The notes beneath the pieces are model-generated. The model was not told where the DNA came from, searched no databases, and was given only the letters and a program-made list of their open reading frames with translations. Shown piece after piece: positions 26,001 through 35,190 of a DNA stretch of 64,000 nucleotides. Made by a program: the position numbers and the translations under genes. Numbering within the stretch: position 1 is the first letter of the stretch; each line of letters begins with the position of its first letter. Source of the DNA: Streptomyces brasiliensis (GTDB lineage: Bacteria; Actinomycetota; Actinomycetes; Streptomycetales; Streptomycetaceae); NCBI RefSeq assembly GCF_014647875.1, contig NZ_BMQA01000035.1, forward strand, positions 16,916 through 80,915. The letters are read 5' to 3'.

Positions 26001-27193
26001 AGTCGGCGGCCACCAGGGCGGGTTCCAGCAGGCCCAGCAGGGTGGGTGGCGCCCGTAGGCCGAGCGGTTCGCGCAAGCCCGGTGCCCGCAGAGCGACGCC
26101 AACCGGCAGGCAGGCCGGGGCATCCCGCCCGCAGGACACCCCCCGCAGCCGGCCTTCACGGCGCACCCTCGCCGTGTTGAGCGCAGCCTGCCTTGCCGTC
26201 GCCGCGCTGGCCGTCGCCGCGGTCACGGTCCTCGGCCACCACCGCGGAGACGAGGTCGCCTCCCTGGACGGACACCCGGTCACCCGCGACGAACTGCTCT
26301 TTCACATGAAACGGCTCGCCCCCACCGTGCAGAACGAGCTGCGCACCAAGTACCACCTCCAGGGCACGTTCACCTGGAACGCGAAGACCGGGAACAGGAC
26401 CGCGCTCCAGCGCCTGGAGACCCGTGCGCTTGACGAGATCCGCGAGGACAAGACGACCCTTCTCCTCGCCGAGGAACAGGGCCTGATCGACTCGGTGGAC
26501 TTCGCGGATCTCGAAGGCGAACGGACGAAGGAGAACGGCTCCCGCGCCCAAGCCATCGCCGCCGGCCGAACCGTCTACGGCGTCACGCAGTTCTCTCCCG
26601 AGGAGTACTACACCCATCGGCTCACCGAGCTCACGACCAGCCTGAAGGACCGGCTCGCCGAGGACTCCGGCGAGCCGCTCCACGTCACCGACGCCGAGGT
26701 CCGCAAGGCGTTCGACGCCGACCCGGAGGTCTGGAGCGCCAACGCCACCATGTACACGTACAGCCAGCTGGTGGTGCAGGTGCCGAAGGAGGCTTCCGCG
26801 GCCCAGGCCACCGCCGTCCAGCGGCGGGTGAAAGCCGCGGGCCGCCTTTCGGCCGTCACCGGGGAACCGGACGCCAAGCTGACGACCGGCACGTACGACG
26901 GCGGCTCGAACGGGCTGAACTCGCACGACCAGGACCTCATGTCCGTGCTCGGCAAACTCGAGCCGGGCCAGATCTCGGCACCCGTGAAGGGCACCGGCCA
27001 GATCACCTTCTACCAGCTCGACAGCAAGAAGACCGACGAGGACAAGGCGTTCAAGCAGTACGCCCAGCGGATCCGCCAGTCGCTCGTGGAGAAGAAGTTC
27101 GACACATACCTCCAGCGCCGGGCCGACGACGCCTCGATGGACGTCGACGCCTCGGCGATGGGTGCCATCAACACGAAGGATGTGCAGCAATGA
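25997..27193 (+). CDS. Membrane-anchored peptidyl-prolyl isomerase/SurA-like protein
   Basis: A 398-aa protein with a long basic N-terminus, one membrane helix at about residues 56-80 (LAVLSAACLAVAALAVAAVT), and an extracellular part that begins SLDGHPVTRDELLFHM, like SurA/PrsA chaperone N-domains. A possible parvulin-like region follows (TYSQLVVQVPKEA; LGKLEPGQISAPVK). Start GTG at 25997 overlaps the fucosidase stop, and its own stop overlaps the next gene by ATGA. It may help fold the large secreted beta-helix protein made next (inference). Confidence 0.72.
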   Translation: MKSAATRAGSSRPSRVGGARRPSGSRKPGARRATPTGRQAGASRPQDTPRSRPSRRTLAVLSAACLAVAALAVAAVTVLGHHRGDEVASLDGHPVTRDELLFHMKRLAPTVQNELRTKYHLQGTFTWNAKTGNRTALQRLETRALDEIREDKTTLLLAEEQGLIDSVDFADLEGERTKENGSRAQAIAAGRTVYGVTQFSPEEYYTHRLTELTTSLKDRLAEDSGEPLHVTDAEVRKAFDADPEVWSANATMYTYSQLVVQVPKEASAAQATAVQRRVKAAGRLSAVTGEPDAKLTTGTYDGGSNGLNSHDQDLMSVLGKLEPGQISAPVKGTGQITFYQLDSKKTDEDKAFKQYAQRIRQSLVEKKFDTYLQRRADDASMDVDASAMGAINTKDVQQ

Positions 27194-29556
27194 GACCTGC
27201 CGGCAACGGCCCACCCGGCGGAGAGAGGGCATCGAAGCGCCCGAGAATCACCGCGCGGACGCTTCGCGCGGGCCTGACCTCCCTGCTCGCCGCCCTGCTC
27301 GTGGGGTCGCTCGCCCCGGCCGCACACGCGGCGGCCCTGCCGAAGCCGTCCCCGGCGGCCGCGGTCTCGGCTGCCGGTCAGTCCTGGCCGGGCAACTTGC
27401 CGAACACAACGGGCGGCAAGGACTACTACATCGACGCCACGCACGGCCACGACGACGCGGCCGGCACCTCCCCGAAGATCGCCTGGCGCAGCCTGGCCAA
27501 GGCGAACGCGACGACGTTCAAGCCTGGCGACCGCATCCTGCTCAAGGCCGGTGAGCAGTGGCAGGACGAGCAGTTGTGGCCGAAGGGCTCGGGCAGCGCG
27601 GGCAAGCCGATCACGATCTCGGCGTACGGCGACCCACACGCCGGCCGCCCCTACATCGCGACGAACGGCAAGGTTCCCAGCCCGTTCAACGCGGACGGCA
27701 CGAAGAACCCGAAGACCGTCGGTCTGACCGGCGCCATCGTGCTGCGCAACCAGCAGTACTGGGACGTCGACAGCGTGGAGCTGTCCAACGACGACGACTT
27801 CGCCACCGACATCACCACCGGCTCGTACGTCCGTGACGGAATCATGGTCTCGATCAACGCCGACCTGCTGAAGGACGGCGAGGACAGCATCATGGACCAT
27901 TTCCGGATATCGAACATCTACGTCCACAACCTCGACGGCCCGAGCAGCTGGCAGAAGATCCACTACGGTGGTGTCGACTTCCAGGTCTTCGGCAGCAAGA
28001 GCTACAAGGACTACGGGACGGGCGGCTACTACTTCAAGGACGTCCGGATCGAGGACAACACCTTCGAGAACGTGGAACTGCACGCTGTCCAGTTCGCGTT
28101 CAACTGGTTCGGCGCCGACAGCGCCGACTCGGGCCAGTACGACGAGAGCGGTAAGTGGCACGACGGCTGGGAGCAGCTGTGGGTGCGCACCCGCGACCTG
28201 TACAGCCGTGACGTCTACATCGGCCACAACTACGCCGAGAGCATCGGCCAGGGCGCCTTCCAACTCGCCGACACCCAGCGGATGACGGTCGAGTACAACG
28301 AGGTCAACGGGTTCCTGAAGCGCTACGACGCGGTGTCCTGCGCGCTCTACCTGTGGGCGGGCGCCGATTCGACCATGCAGTACAACGAGGTCTACGGCGG
28401 TCCGGACAACGAGTACGACGGCACCCCCTGGGACCTGGAGTACACGAACTTCAACGTCACGTACCAGTACAACTACTCGCACGACAACGCGGCGGGCTGG
28501 ATGGCCTACATGGGCAACAGCTCGAACTCGGTGGCTCGTTACAACCTGAGCGTCAATGACAACGGTGTCCTGGTGAAGAACATGCTGTCGACGAACTACT
28601 CGCCGACCTACTTCGCGAACAACACCTTCGTCTACGACGGCGCCGACCTCGACTACGTCCACGACGAGACGTTCCTGAGCCGCGTCCACTTCCTGAACAA
28701 CATCTTCTACAACACCTCGAAGACGGCCCCGACGACGTGGTACCGCCGCACCGGCGCGCTGCGGCAGGCCGTGTTCGCCAACAACGACTACTACGAGGCG
28801 AGCGGCAAACACTCCGCCCAGGAGCCGGCCGACCCGGACGGGCTGCGGGCCGACCCGAAGTTCACCGGTGACCCCGCGGACTACGTCACCGGGGCGGGCG
28901 TGGACAGGATCAGGAAGGCTGCCGCGCACTTCTCGCTGAGCAAGGACTCGCCGTTGATCGACGCGGGCCGCTACAACGCGCACCTGGGCACCGCGGACTT
29001 CCTCGGTACGCACCTCTACTACGGCGACGCGCCGGACATCGGCATCGCCGAGGCGCCCCTCGGCAAGCGGGTCGCCCACCCGGTCGACGACGATCCGATC
29101 GAGGAGGAGACCGACGACCGGGTGAACCTCGCGCTGGGCAAGACGGTCACCGCCAGCTCCACCCACCCCGGGGCGAACGGCACGCTCACCGCGGACAAGC
29201 TGACCGACGGCGACCTGACGACCCGTTGGGCAGCGGCCGATGACGCCACATATCCGATCACACTCGACATCAACTTCGGTTCGGACACCACCTTCGACGA
29301 GGTCTACCTGGATGAGTACACCGACGCGGGCACCAACCCGCGGGTGCAGTCGTTCGAGCTGCAGCGCTGGGATCCCGGTACCGGCCAGTGGGTGACCTTC
29401 GCGAGCCGCGAAAACGGTATCGGGCACGACCTCACGGTGACCGGCTTCAGCAGTGTCACGACCTCCCGGCTTCGGGTGTCGCTCACCGGGCAGATCGCGA
29501 CGGAGACCTACACCCCGACCTTGACCGAAATCGCTGTGTACCACACCGGCAAGTAG
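27190..29556 (+). CDS. Secreted right-handed beta-helix protein with C-terminal discoidin domain
   Basis: A 788-aa secreted protein. A signal peptide (LTSLLAALLVGSLAPAAHAA) precedes the mature start near residue 40. A beta-helix with polysaccharide-lyase or hydrolase character fills about residues 70-600 (repeated N-rich turns such as YNEVNGF, YNEVYGG and YNYSHDN). The last about 140 residues form an F5/8 type C domain (VNLALGKTVTASSTHPGANG; LTDGDLTTRW). It probably cuts a plant or host polysaccharide; the exact bond is unknown. It is last in the transporter operon, followed by a perfect terminator hairpin. Confidence 0.85.
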   Translation: MRPAGNGPPGGERASKRPRITARTLRAGLTSLLAALLVGSLAPAAHAAALPKPSPAAAVSAAGQSWPGNLPNTTGGKDYYIDATHGHDDAAGTSPKIAWRSLAKANATTFKPGDRILLKAGEQWQDEQLWPKGSGSAGKPITISAYGDPHAGRPYIATNGKVPSPFNADGTKNPKTVGLTGAIVLRNQQYWDVDSVELSNDDDFATDITTGSYVRDGIMVSINADLLKDGEDSIMDHFRISNIYVHNLDGPSSWQKIHYGGVDFQVFGSKSYKDYGTGGYYFKDVRIEDNTFENVELHAVQFAFNWFGADSADSGQYDESGKWHDGWEQLWVRTRDLYSRDVYIGHNYAESIGQGAFQLADTQRMTVEYNEVNGFLKRYDAVSCALYLWAGADSTMQYNEVYGGPDNEYDGTPWDLEYTNFNVTYQYNYSHDNAAGWMAYMGNSSNSVARYNLSVNDNGVLVKNMLSTNYSPTYFANNTFVYDGADLDYVHDETFLSRVHFLNNIFYNTSKTAPTTWYRRTGALRQAVFANNDYYEASGKHSAQEPADPDGLRADPKFTGDPADYVTGAGVDRIRKAAAHFSLSKDSPLIDAGRYNAHLGTADFLGTHLYYGDAPDIGIAEAPLGKRVAHPVDDDPIEEETDDRVNLALGKTVTASSTHPGANGTLTADKLTDGDLTTRWAAADDATYPITLDINFGSDTTFDEVYLDEYTDAGTNPRVQSFELQRWDPGTGQWVTFASRENGIGHDLTVTGFSSVTTSRLRVSLTGQIATETYTPTLTEIAVYHTGK

Positions 29557-29578
29557 GCCGGAGCGTGTAACAACAACG

Positions 29579-29608
29579 GGCGGGTGGACGCCCCTGCGTC
29601 CACCCGCC
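29579..29608 (+). terminator. Terminator of the transporter/fucosidase operon
   Basis: GGCGGGTGGACGC pairs with GCGTCCACCCGCC over 13 perfect base pairs around a CCCT loop, 22 bases past the last gene. No T-run follows, which is common in high-GC actinomycetes. Confidence 0.85.
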
Positions 29609-29835
29609 TCTGAGGCGGCCCGTGACGAGCGGGTCGCTGGGGCCGCCGATGCACCTGCCGGCCCGAAAGACGCCCGCTGCTGTCACCGGCCCGGTGAACG
29701 TGTCTCGATAGGGGCTTTGCTGCACAAAGCACCGTCACAGTCCTGACTGCGCACCGGAAACACGATCGTCCGCCTCCCCAGCCGCTTGTCAGATTGTGCC
29801 ACTCTGCGTGTTTTGGTGATGTAGCGGGTGCGTCG

Positions 29836-30627
29836 TCAGTCGGCGATCATGCCGGCGCTGAGGTTGGCGATCGCCGCGGTCATCGCGGCGGCCCGGTCGG
29901 AGGCGACGAAGGCGGCCACGTCGGCGATCTCTGCGACCGTGGGCAACTGTTTGCGCAGCGTCCGCTCCGTCATACGGGCCTGGAACGCGTCGCGGCTGAT
30001 GCCGTAGGCATCGGCGTGCAGGCTGTACACCTCCGTGAGCTGTGGGGTCTCGGGCATCCCCGCCGCGTTCAGGCATACGACGCGCACGCCATTCGGTCCG
30101 AGCTCGGCAGCCAGACCCCGGGACAGCGCTTCGACCGCCGCCCAGGCCGGTGCCATGCCCCCCATGAGCGCGACGGCCGTACGGGAGGGACTCGCGGTGA
30201 TCGTCAGAATCACACCTGATCCCTGAACGGTCATGCGGCGGCCGGCCGCTCTGGCGGTCAGGAAGTTGGCCTTGGGGTAGGTGGCGATGGGCAGGTCGAA
30301 GGCGTCGGGCGACAGGTCGACGAAGCGGGTGCCTTGAATACCTGTCTGGGGCAGGCTGATCGCATTGAAAGAGACGTCGAGGGAGCCGGCGTTCCGGACC
30401 ACTGCGTCGGCGTGCGCTTCCACGGCGTCCTCGTCCATCACGTCCACCGTGGCGACGTCGGCGACGCCACCGGAGGCCTGGATCTTTTCAGCGACAGCCT
30501 CCAGCGCGGCGGTGGTGCGTCCGACGAGGAAGACCCGTGCTCCCTCCGCGGCGAAGGTGTGAGCGACCGCGCTTCCGACGGAGCCGCCCGCTCCGTAGAC
30601 GATCGCGTTCTTGTTTTCAAGCAGCAC
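29836..30627 (-). CDS. SDR family oxidoreductase
   Basis: A 263-aa SDR with the cofactor motif YGAGGSVG at residues 11-18. The usual NNAG reads FNAIS, and the catalytic YxxxK region reads WAAVEALS, lacking Tyr and Lys. It therefore belongs to an atypical or inactive SDR subgroup (enoyl-reductase-like layout is another possibility). GTG at 30627 has GGGAGC upstream. No operon partners. Confidence 0.8.
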   Translation of the reverse strand: MLLENKNAIVYGAGGSVGSAVAHTFAAEGARVFLVGRTTAALEAVAEKIQASGGVADVATVDVMDEDAVEAHADAVVRNAGSLDVSFNAISLPQTGIQGTRFVDLSPDAFDLPIATYPKANFLTARAAGRRMTVQGSGVILTITASPSRTAVALMGGMAPAWAAVEALSRGLAAELGPNGVRVVCLNAAGMPETPQLTEVYSLHADAYGISRDAFQARMTERTLRKQLPTVAEIADVAAFVASDRAAAMTAAIANLSAGMIAD

Positions 30628-31130
30628 TGTTGCTCCCGGTTGTCGATTGGTGCGGACCTCGGTCCGTCACTGCTACCGACTCGGCGACCCGCCGAAAGGA
30701 ATCGATCGAGACGGCCGGATTTCTGAGCGTCGCAGTGTCGCTGATCGGGGCAGTGGCGAGGTTCGGCATCTCAGGTCGCCGATCTGGGCGGAGAGGTAGC
30801 AGACCCGTGGGAGTCGGCGGTGGCGGCGTAGCGACGCATGCTGCGGCCAATCCGCTCGGAATCGCGTGGAACAGGGACGAGACCGGCGGGACCGGTGACC
30901 CCTGCGAGGCGGCTGGCGTTGCCAAGGGTCATGTCCCACCGGTGCAGGTAACGAACTCTGGGCCGAGTGCCGGGCCCATGCGCGGCATGCTCAGGATGAC
31001 CTCCGCGTCCCGATGCTCGCCGAACCGGCTGCCCAGCTGCCGCTGCCCGTTACCTTCTTCGTGGCCCCGCAATGGGGCTCCCGGCCTCCGGTCCCGGCAT
31101 GATTCTGCTGCCCAGTCAGTCATGATCGAA
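30628..31130. other. Gap without recognisable gene
   Basis: About 500 bases between the SDR gene and the IS110-type element. No open frame here has a start, a ribosome site and recognisable similarity. It may hold worn-out coding sequence. Confidence 0.4.
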
Positions 31131-31134
31131 AGGG

Positions 31135-32515
31135 TGCTGTCACCGGGCACGGAGGCATTGGCAGACCGCTGATCAGGGGCATGGGCGCTGAACCCGCACC
31201 GGGTGAGGCAGGCTCTCCGTAACGTGGATGCCGGCACGCTGATGCCGCAGGCAGGCCGGGATGGTTCGGAGCTGGGGAGCGAGGATCACGTGACCAAGGA
31301 CGAGACCGTCGACGTCTATCTGGGCCTGGACGTCGGCAAGGGCGAGCACCACGCCACCGCCCTCACCCCGGCCGGGAAGAAGGCCTTCGACAAGCCCCTG
31401 CCCAACACTGAGCCCAAGCTGCGTGAGCTGTTCGCCAAGCTGCAGGCCAGGCACGGCACCGTGCTCGTCGTGGTCGACCAGCCTGCCTCCATAGGCGCCC
31501 TTCCACTGGCGGTCGCCCGGGATATGGGCTGCCAGGTCGCCTACCTGCCGGGATTGACGATGCGTCGGATCGCGGACCTGTATCCGGGTGAGGCCAAGAC
31601 CGACGCGAGAGACGCCTATGTCATCGCCGACGCGGCCCGCTCGATGCCGCACACGCTCCGCGCCATCGACCCGGCTGATGAAACCACAGCCGAACTGCAG
31701 ATGATCACTGGCTTCGACGACGACCTGACTACCGAGACCACCCGCATCAAGAACCGCCTGCGCGGCCTGCTCACCCAGATCCACCCCTCCCTCGAGCAAG
31801 TCCTGGGCCCACGCCTGGACCATCCCGCCGTCCTGGCCCTGCTGGAGCGCTTCGGCTCACCCGCTCAGATCCGCAAGGCCGGGCGCCGCCGCCTGGTCAC
31901 CCTGCTGCGGCCGAAGGCACCGCGGATGGCCGAGCGCCTGGTGGACGACATCTTCACCGCACTCGACGAGCAGACCGTCGTCGTCCCCGGGACCGAGGCC
32001 GCAGCACTGATCGTTCCCAGCCTCGCCTCCTCCCTCGCCGCCGTCCTCGACCAGCGCAAGGTCCTCGCCATCCGGATCGAGCAACTGCTGGAGGCACACC
32101 CTCTTTCCCAGGTCCTGACCTCCATGCCCGGCGTCGGGGTCAGGACCGCAGCCCGCATCCTCATCGACGTCGGCGACGGCACCGCGTTCCCTACCGCCGG
32201 GCACCTGGCCGCCTATGCCGGCCTCGCCCCGGTCACCCGGTCCTCCGGCTCCTCCATCCGCGGCGAGCATCCCGCCCGGCGCGGCAATAGGCAGCTCAAA
32301 CGCGCCCTCTATCTCGCCGCGTTCGCCTCGCTCAAACAGCCAGAGTCCCGCGCCTATTACGACAAGAAGCGCAAGGAAGGAAAGCACCACGTCGCAGCCG
32401 TCATCGCGCTTGCCCGACGACGGATCGACGTGCTGTTCGCGATGCTCCGCGACGGCACCTTCTACCAGGCCCCAGCCGTCACATCAGCTTGACGAAGACC
32501 ATAGGGGCCCCCTTT
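31135..32515 (+). mobile_element. IS110-family insertion sequence (ends approximate)
   Basis: A single DEDD transposase gene with a noncoding leader of about 150 bases and a very short 3' end (AAGACCATAGGGGCCCCC), which is the layout of the IS110 group. This family lacks long inverted ends and target duplications, so the borders are estimates. In this group the leader before the transposase encodes a structured bridge RNA that guides insertion; the leader here may do the same. Confidence 0.7.
31290..32492 (+). CDS. IS110-family transposase
   Basis: A 400-aa DEDD recombinase. The N-terminal RuvC-like domain has VYLGLDVGKGEHHATALT, with the first Asp, then VVVDQPAS and EAKTDARDAYVIADAAR. The C-terminal Tnp domain has the helix-hairpin MPGVGVRTAARILIDVGDG, LAAYAGLAPVTRSSGSS and the conserved Ser region, then RRGNRQLKRALYLAAF. 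GTG at 31290 follows GAGGATC. The frame looks intact, so the element may be active. Confidence 0.93.
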   Translation: MTKDETVDVYLGLDVGKGEHHATALTPAGKKAFDKPLPNTEPKLRELFAKLQARHGTVLVVVDQPASIGALPLAVARDMGCQVAYLPGLTMRRIADLYPGEAKTDARDAYVIADAARSMPHTLRAIDPADETTAELQMITGFDDDLTTETTRIKNRLRGLLTQIHPSLEQVLGPRLDHPAVLALLERFGSPAQIRKAGRRRLVTLLRPKAPRMAERLVDDIFTALDEQTVVVPGTEAAALIVPSLASSLAAVLDQRKVLAIRIEQLLEAHPLSQVLTSMPGVGVRTAARILIDVGDGTAFPTAGHLAAYAGLAPVTRSSGSSIRGEHPARRGNRQLKRALYLAAFASLKQPESRAYYDKKRKEGKHHVAAVIALARRRIDVLFAMLRDGTFYQAPAVTSA

Positions 32516-32828
32516 CGGTTTGGAAGATCTCATCACCGGTCTTCCGGCCAGGCGGATCCTCACCGGCCGACAGCCGCCAGGGACCAGCTGGCGGAGCTCT
32601 CACCGGTCGTACAACAGGCCCTGCCACTCACCCGGGCCCCTGGTGCACCTGAAGGGCGGGCGCTACCACGGCGCCGACGCCCACCGCGGATGTTCCGCCA
32701 CGACGCGAATCCGTCCGTTCCACGTGCATTCCTGACGGCATCACTGTGATCACGAGACGGGCGCTGGAGCCAATAGGTCTCCGGCGAGGCCTCGCAGGGC
32801 GTCACGTCGTCGTTGCGGTCGCATTGCC
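32516..32828. other. Gap without recognisable gene
   Basis: About 310 bases between the IS110-type element and the next leftward gene. No gene, hairpin or known motif could be supported. Confidence 0.4.
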
Positions 32829-33401
32829 TCAACCGGCTGAGGACAGGCCGCGCTTCGCGGCGGATGCGATGTGATGGCGTGTCACCTTGACGATCTCGTC
32901 CCAGAACGGCTTGGCGGTGAGGTAGGTGCCGAGCGCGGCGAGGACGCCGAGGGAGACGTCGACGCTGAGGCGTCCTTGCTCGGCCCAGTAGACGTCACGC
33001 AGGTCGAGCAGCAGGGCGAACTCATCGGTGATCAGGGCGGTTCCGGCGCCGTAGGCAGCGGCGACCGCGGGGTGGCCGACGGCCCGTTCGTCGCCGCGAA
33101 CGGCGATCAGCCCTATCCCGGCCAGCGTTGCGATACCGAAGTTGTAGTGGTGCAGGTGTTCACCGCCGGCGGAGATGTTGCCCCAGGGCAGCCAGCCGCC
33201 CCGGATACCGTGCGTGATCAGCCGCACCGTGCCCCATGTCGTGCCGAAGGACGCCCACGTGACGATGAGCGACCGTTTGGTCGGGGTGAGATTCCGGTCC
33301 GCGACCTCGCGCCATCGCGCGACCAGCCGCGGTCGGGCGGCTGTGAGCGGGCCCTCGGTTGCTACGCCCACGGGGTGCATTCCTGCCGTCGGCCCGCTCA
33401 T
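32829..33401 (-). CDS. Hypothetical integral membrane protein
   Basis: A 190-aa protein with about three or four hydrophobic segments (SLIVTWASFGTTWGTVRLIT; FGIATLAGIGLIAVRG; VDVSLGVLAALGTYLTAKPF). The central GEHLHHYNFG has clustered His residues that might bind metal or haem. No family recognised. Its ATG at 33401 overlaps the stop of the upstream small gene by ATGA. Confidence 0.7.
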   Translation of the reverse strand: MSGPTAGMHPVGVATEGPLTAARPRLVARWREVADRNLTPTKRSLIVTWASFGTTWGTVRLITHGIRGGWLPWGNISAGGEHLHHYNFGIATLAGIGLIAVRGDERAVGHPAVAAAYGAGTALITDEFALLLDLRDVYWAEQGRLSVDVSLGVLAALGTYLTAKPFWDEIVKVTRHHIASAAKRGLSSAG

Positions 33402-33643
33402 GCCCCGCGCTCCCCACGCTGGGCGTCGGTCGGCGCACCGGCAAGGCTTGCGGCGACGACGGCGGCCACCACTTCCATACAGAGGTGGCAGTAATCCTCG
33501 CGCTCCATCGCGCCTTCTGGTGTGACGGTCGCCTTCCTGGTCAGCGGCCGGCCGCACAGAGAAAAGTCATCATGATCGAGAACGTGCCAGAGCAGCACTG
33601 GGCCGTTCTCGGTGGTCAGTTGATCGGCGCGCATGTTGTACAT
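33398..33643 (-). CDS. Small Cys-rich, possibly zinc-binding protein
   Basis: An 81-aa protein starting MYNMRADQL. Cys residues in DFSLCGRPL and DYCHLCMEV form a CxxxL...CxxC pattern that could hold one zinc. GGGGG lies upstream of ATG 33643. It is translationally coupled to the membrane protein at 33401. Function unknown. Confidence 0.55.
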   Translation of the reverse strand: MYNMRADQLTTENGPVLLWHVLDHDDFSLCGRPLTRKATVTPEGAMEREDYCHLCMEVVAAVVAASLAGAPTDAQRGERGA

Positions 33644-33839
33644 CAGCCAACCCCCACACGAATGCGGTTGCGGTTCACCCACAATGAGACGGCCCATTCG
33701 CCCGAACCGGCGAGCCGGAGCCGCCGAACGGGTGAACCCTGATCGCGCCAGACGGACGTACCCGGCTGGCCCGAGGCGACTGGCGCTTCACCCTCTGACG
33801 ACCCCGACCGGCCCCGTCTGTGCGCTCCCCCCGTGGCGG

Positions 33840-34079
33840 ATGGGGGCCTTCCACTGCCCGCGATGCCTCCTCGACGACTTCACCACCGAGGGCAAGTCCA
33901 TCGAGTGGCCCCGCATCCTCCTGGCCAGCGCCAAAGCCGCAGAGGTCATCGCCTTGACCATCGGCAAGTACGGCTCGGCCCGCCACACCGCCTACCGGCT
34001 GCGCTTCGGCATCACGATCGACCTGTACACGGTCGGCGACCTTACCCACTTCGTCGCCGCCGGGCAGAACGGCGGCTGA
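33840..34079 (+). CDS. Small hypothetical protein
   Basis: A 79-aa product with FHCPRCLLDDF near the start, a possible half zinc site, then a helical segment (EWPRILLASAKAAEVIALTI) and IDLYTVGDLTHFVAAG. No recognised family and no strong ribosome site, so the ATG is uncertain. Confidence 0.4.
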   Translation: MGAFHCPRCLLDDFTTEGKSIEWPRILLASAKAAEVIALTIGKYGSARHTAYRLRFGITIDLYTVGDLTHFVAAGQNGG

Positions 34080-34222
34080 GCCAGTGCCTCGTCCGGCATG
34101 TCCGGCCCGCCCGCACCCCTTCGCGGCCCGTGAACGCCATGATGAAGGTGGCCCGAGTACACCGCTTCATCCTTCGCTTCATCCTTCGAACATCCCGGGG
34201 CCGCGAGTAGAAGGACCCCCCG

Positions 34223-35190
34223 ATGGACCTCGATATCACCGCTGACCAGCACGATCTGCTGACGCTGTGCGCGCTGCGCATCGGCAGCTCCACCTCGACT
34301 GGAGCCTGCTCGCACGCAGCGCCCAGAGCCCCGAGGGCCTGGCCGCGCTCATGGACGGGCAGGTGCGCGAGGACTCCGGCGCCGCCACCAAGAGCCGGCC
34401 CCTGCTGCAGCAGGGCCTGATTGCCGGCTCGACGACGCCCGCGCCCGCGTCGACGACGAGCTGGCCGCGGCCGGGAGGGCGGGCGGGCGCCCGTCTGGTC
34501 ATCGTCCTCGACGAGGACTACCCGGCGAACCTGCGCATGATCGGCAACCTCCCGCCGTTACTCTTCTACCGCGGCGAGCTTGACCCGTGCGACGCCCGCT
34601 CCATTGCTGTCGTCGGCACCCGCCAGGCCTCCGAGGACGGACTGAGGCGGGCCGCCCGGATGGCCCGCGAGCTCGTCGAACACGACGTCGTGATCGCCAG
34701 CGGACTCGCCAAGGGCGTCGACGCCGCCGCCCACCAAGCCACCCTCACCGCCGGCGGCCGCACCTTCGCCGTCATGGCCACCGGCATTGCTGCGCCCATC
34801 CACCCGGCCGAGAACCGGCCGCTCGCCAAGGCCATCCTCGCCTCCGGCGGCGCGCTGGTGAGCCAGTTCTGGCCCACCAGCCCCCCGGCGAAGTACACGT
34901 TCCCGCGCCGCAACGTCGTCACCTCCGGCACCACGCTGGGCAGCGTCGTGATCGAAGTCTCCAGCACCCCCGGCGCCAAGATGCAGGCACGTCTGGCCGC
35001 CGAGCACGGCAAGCTCGTTTTCCTGATCAGGTCCCTTGCCGACGCCCAGCCCTGGGCCAAGAAGATGGTCGACGAGGACCGGGCGATCCTGGTCACCCAG
35101 TCCAGCGACATCACCGAACGCCTCGCACGTGCCGCCGACATCCAGCGCGCCGGCCAGCAGCGACAGCAGCTCGCCTTGGCCGGCCTGTGA
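34223..35190 (+). pseudogene. dprA: DprA-like DNA-processing protein, frameshifted N-terminus
   Basis: The C-terminal 230 codons are an intact Smf/DprA Rossmann fold, which binds single-stranded DNA and loads RecA in competent bacteria: AVVGTRQASEDG, ASGLAKGVDAAAHQATL, and FPRRNVVTSG. ATG 34223 with GAAGGAC upstream opens MDLDITADQHDLLTLCALRI. The family sequence then jumps frame near 34285 (HLDWSLLARSAQSPEGLAA). A stretch at about 34425-34490 fits a third frame (LDDARARVDDELAAAGR) before returning. A GTG at 34267 would give an uninterrupted 307-aa product, so partial function is possible. Its end overlaps the comF-like gene by GTGA. Confidence 0.75.

Noticed and set aside
27010..29544. An 844-codon open frame opposite the beta-helix gene
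   Set aside because: Low-complexity, Val/Arg/Gly-rich product with no domain; the sense strand encodes a signal peptide and two known domains.
13004..29556. Antibiotic biosynthetic gene cluster
   Set aside because: No PKS, NRPS, terpene or RiPP core enzyme; the genes fit glycan breakdown and fucose catabolism.
34166..34190. Tandem CTTCATCCTTCG words before dprA
   Set aside because: Only two short copies in a low-complexity stretch; no sign of function.
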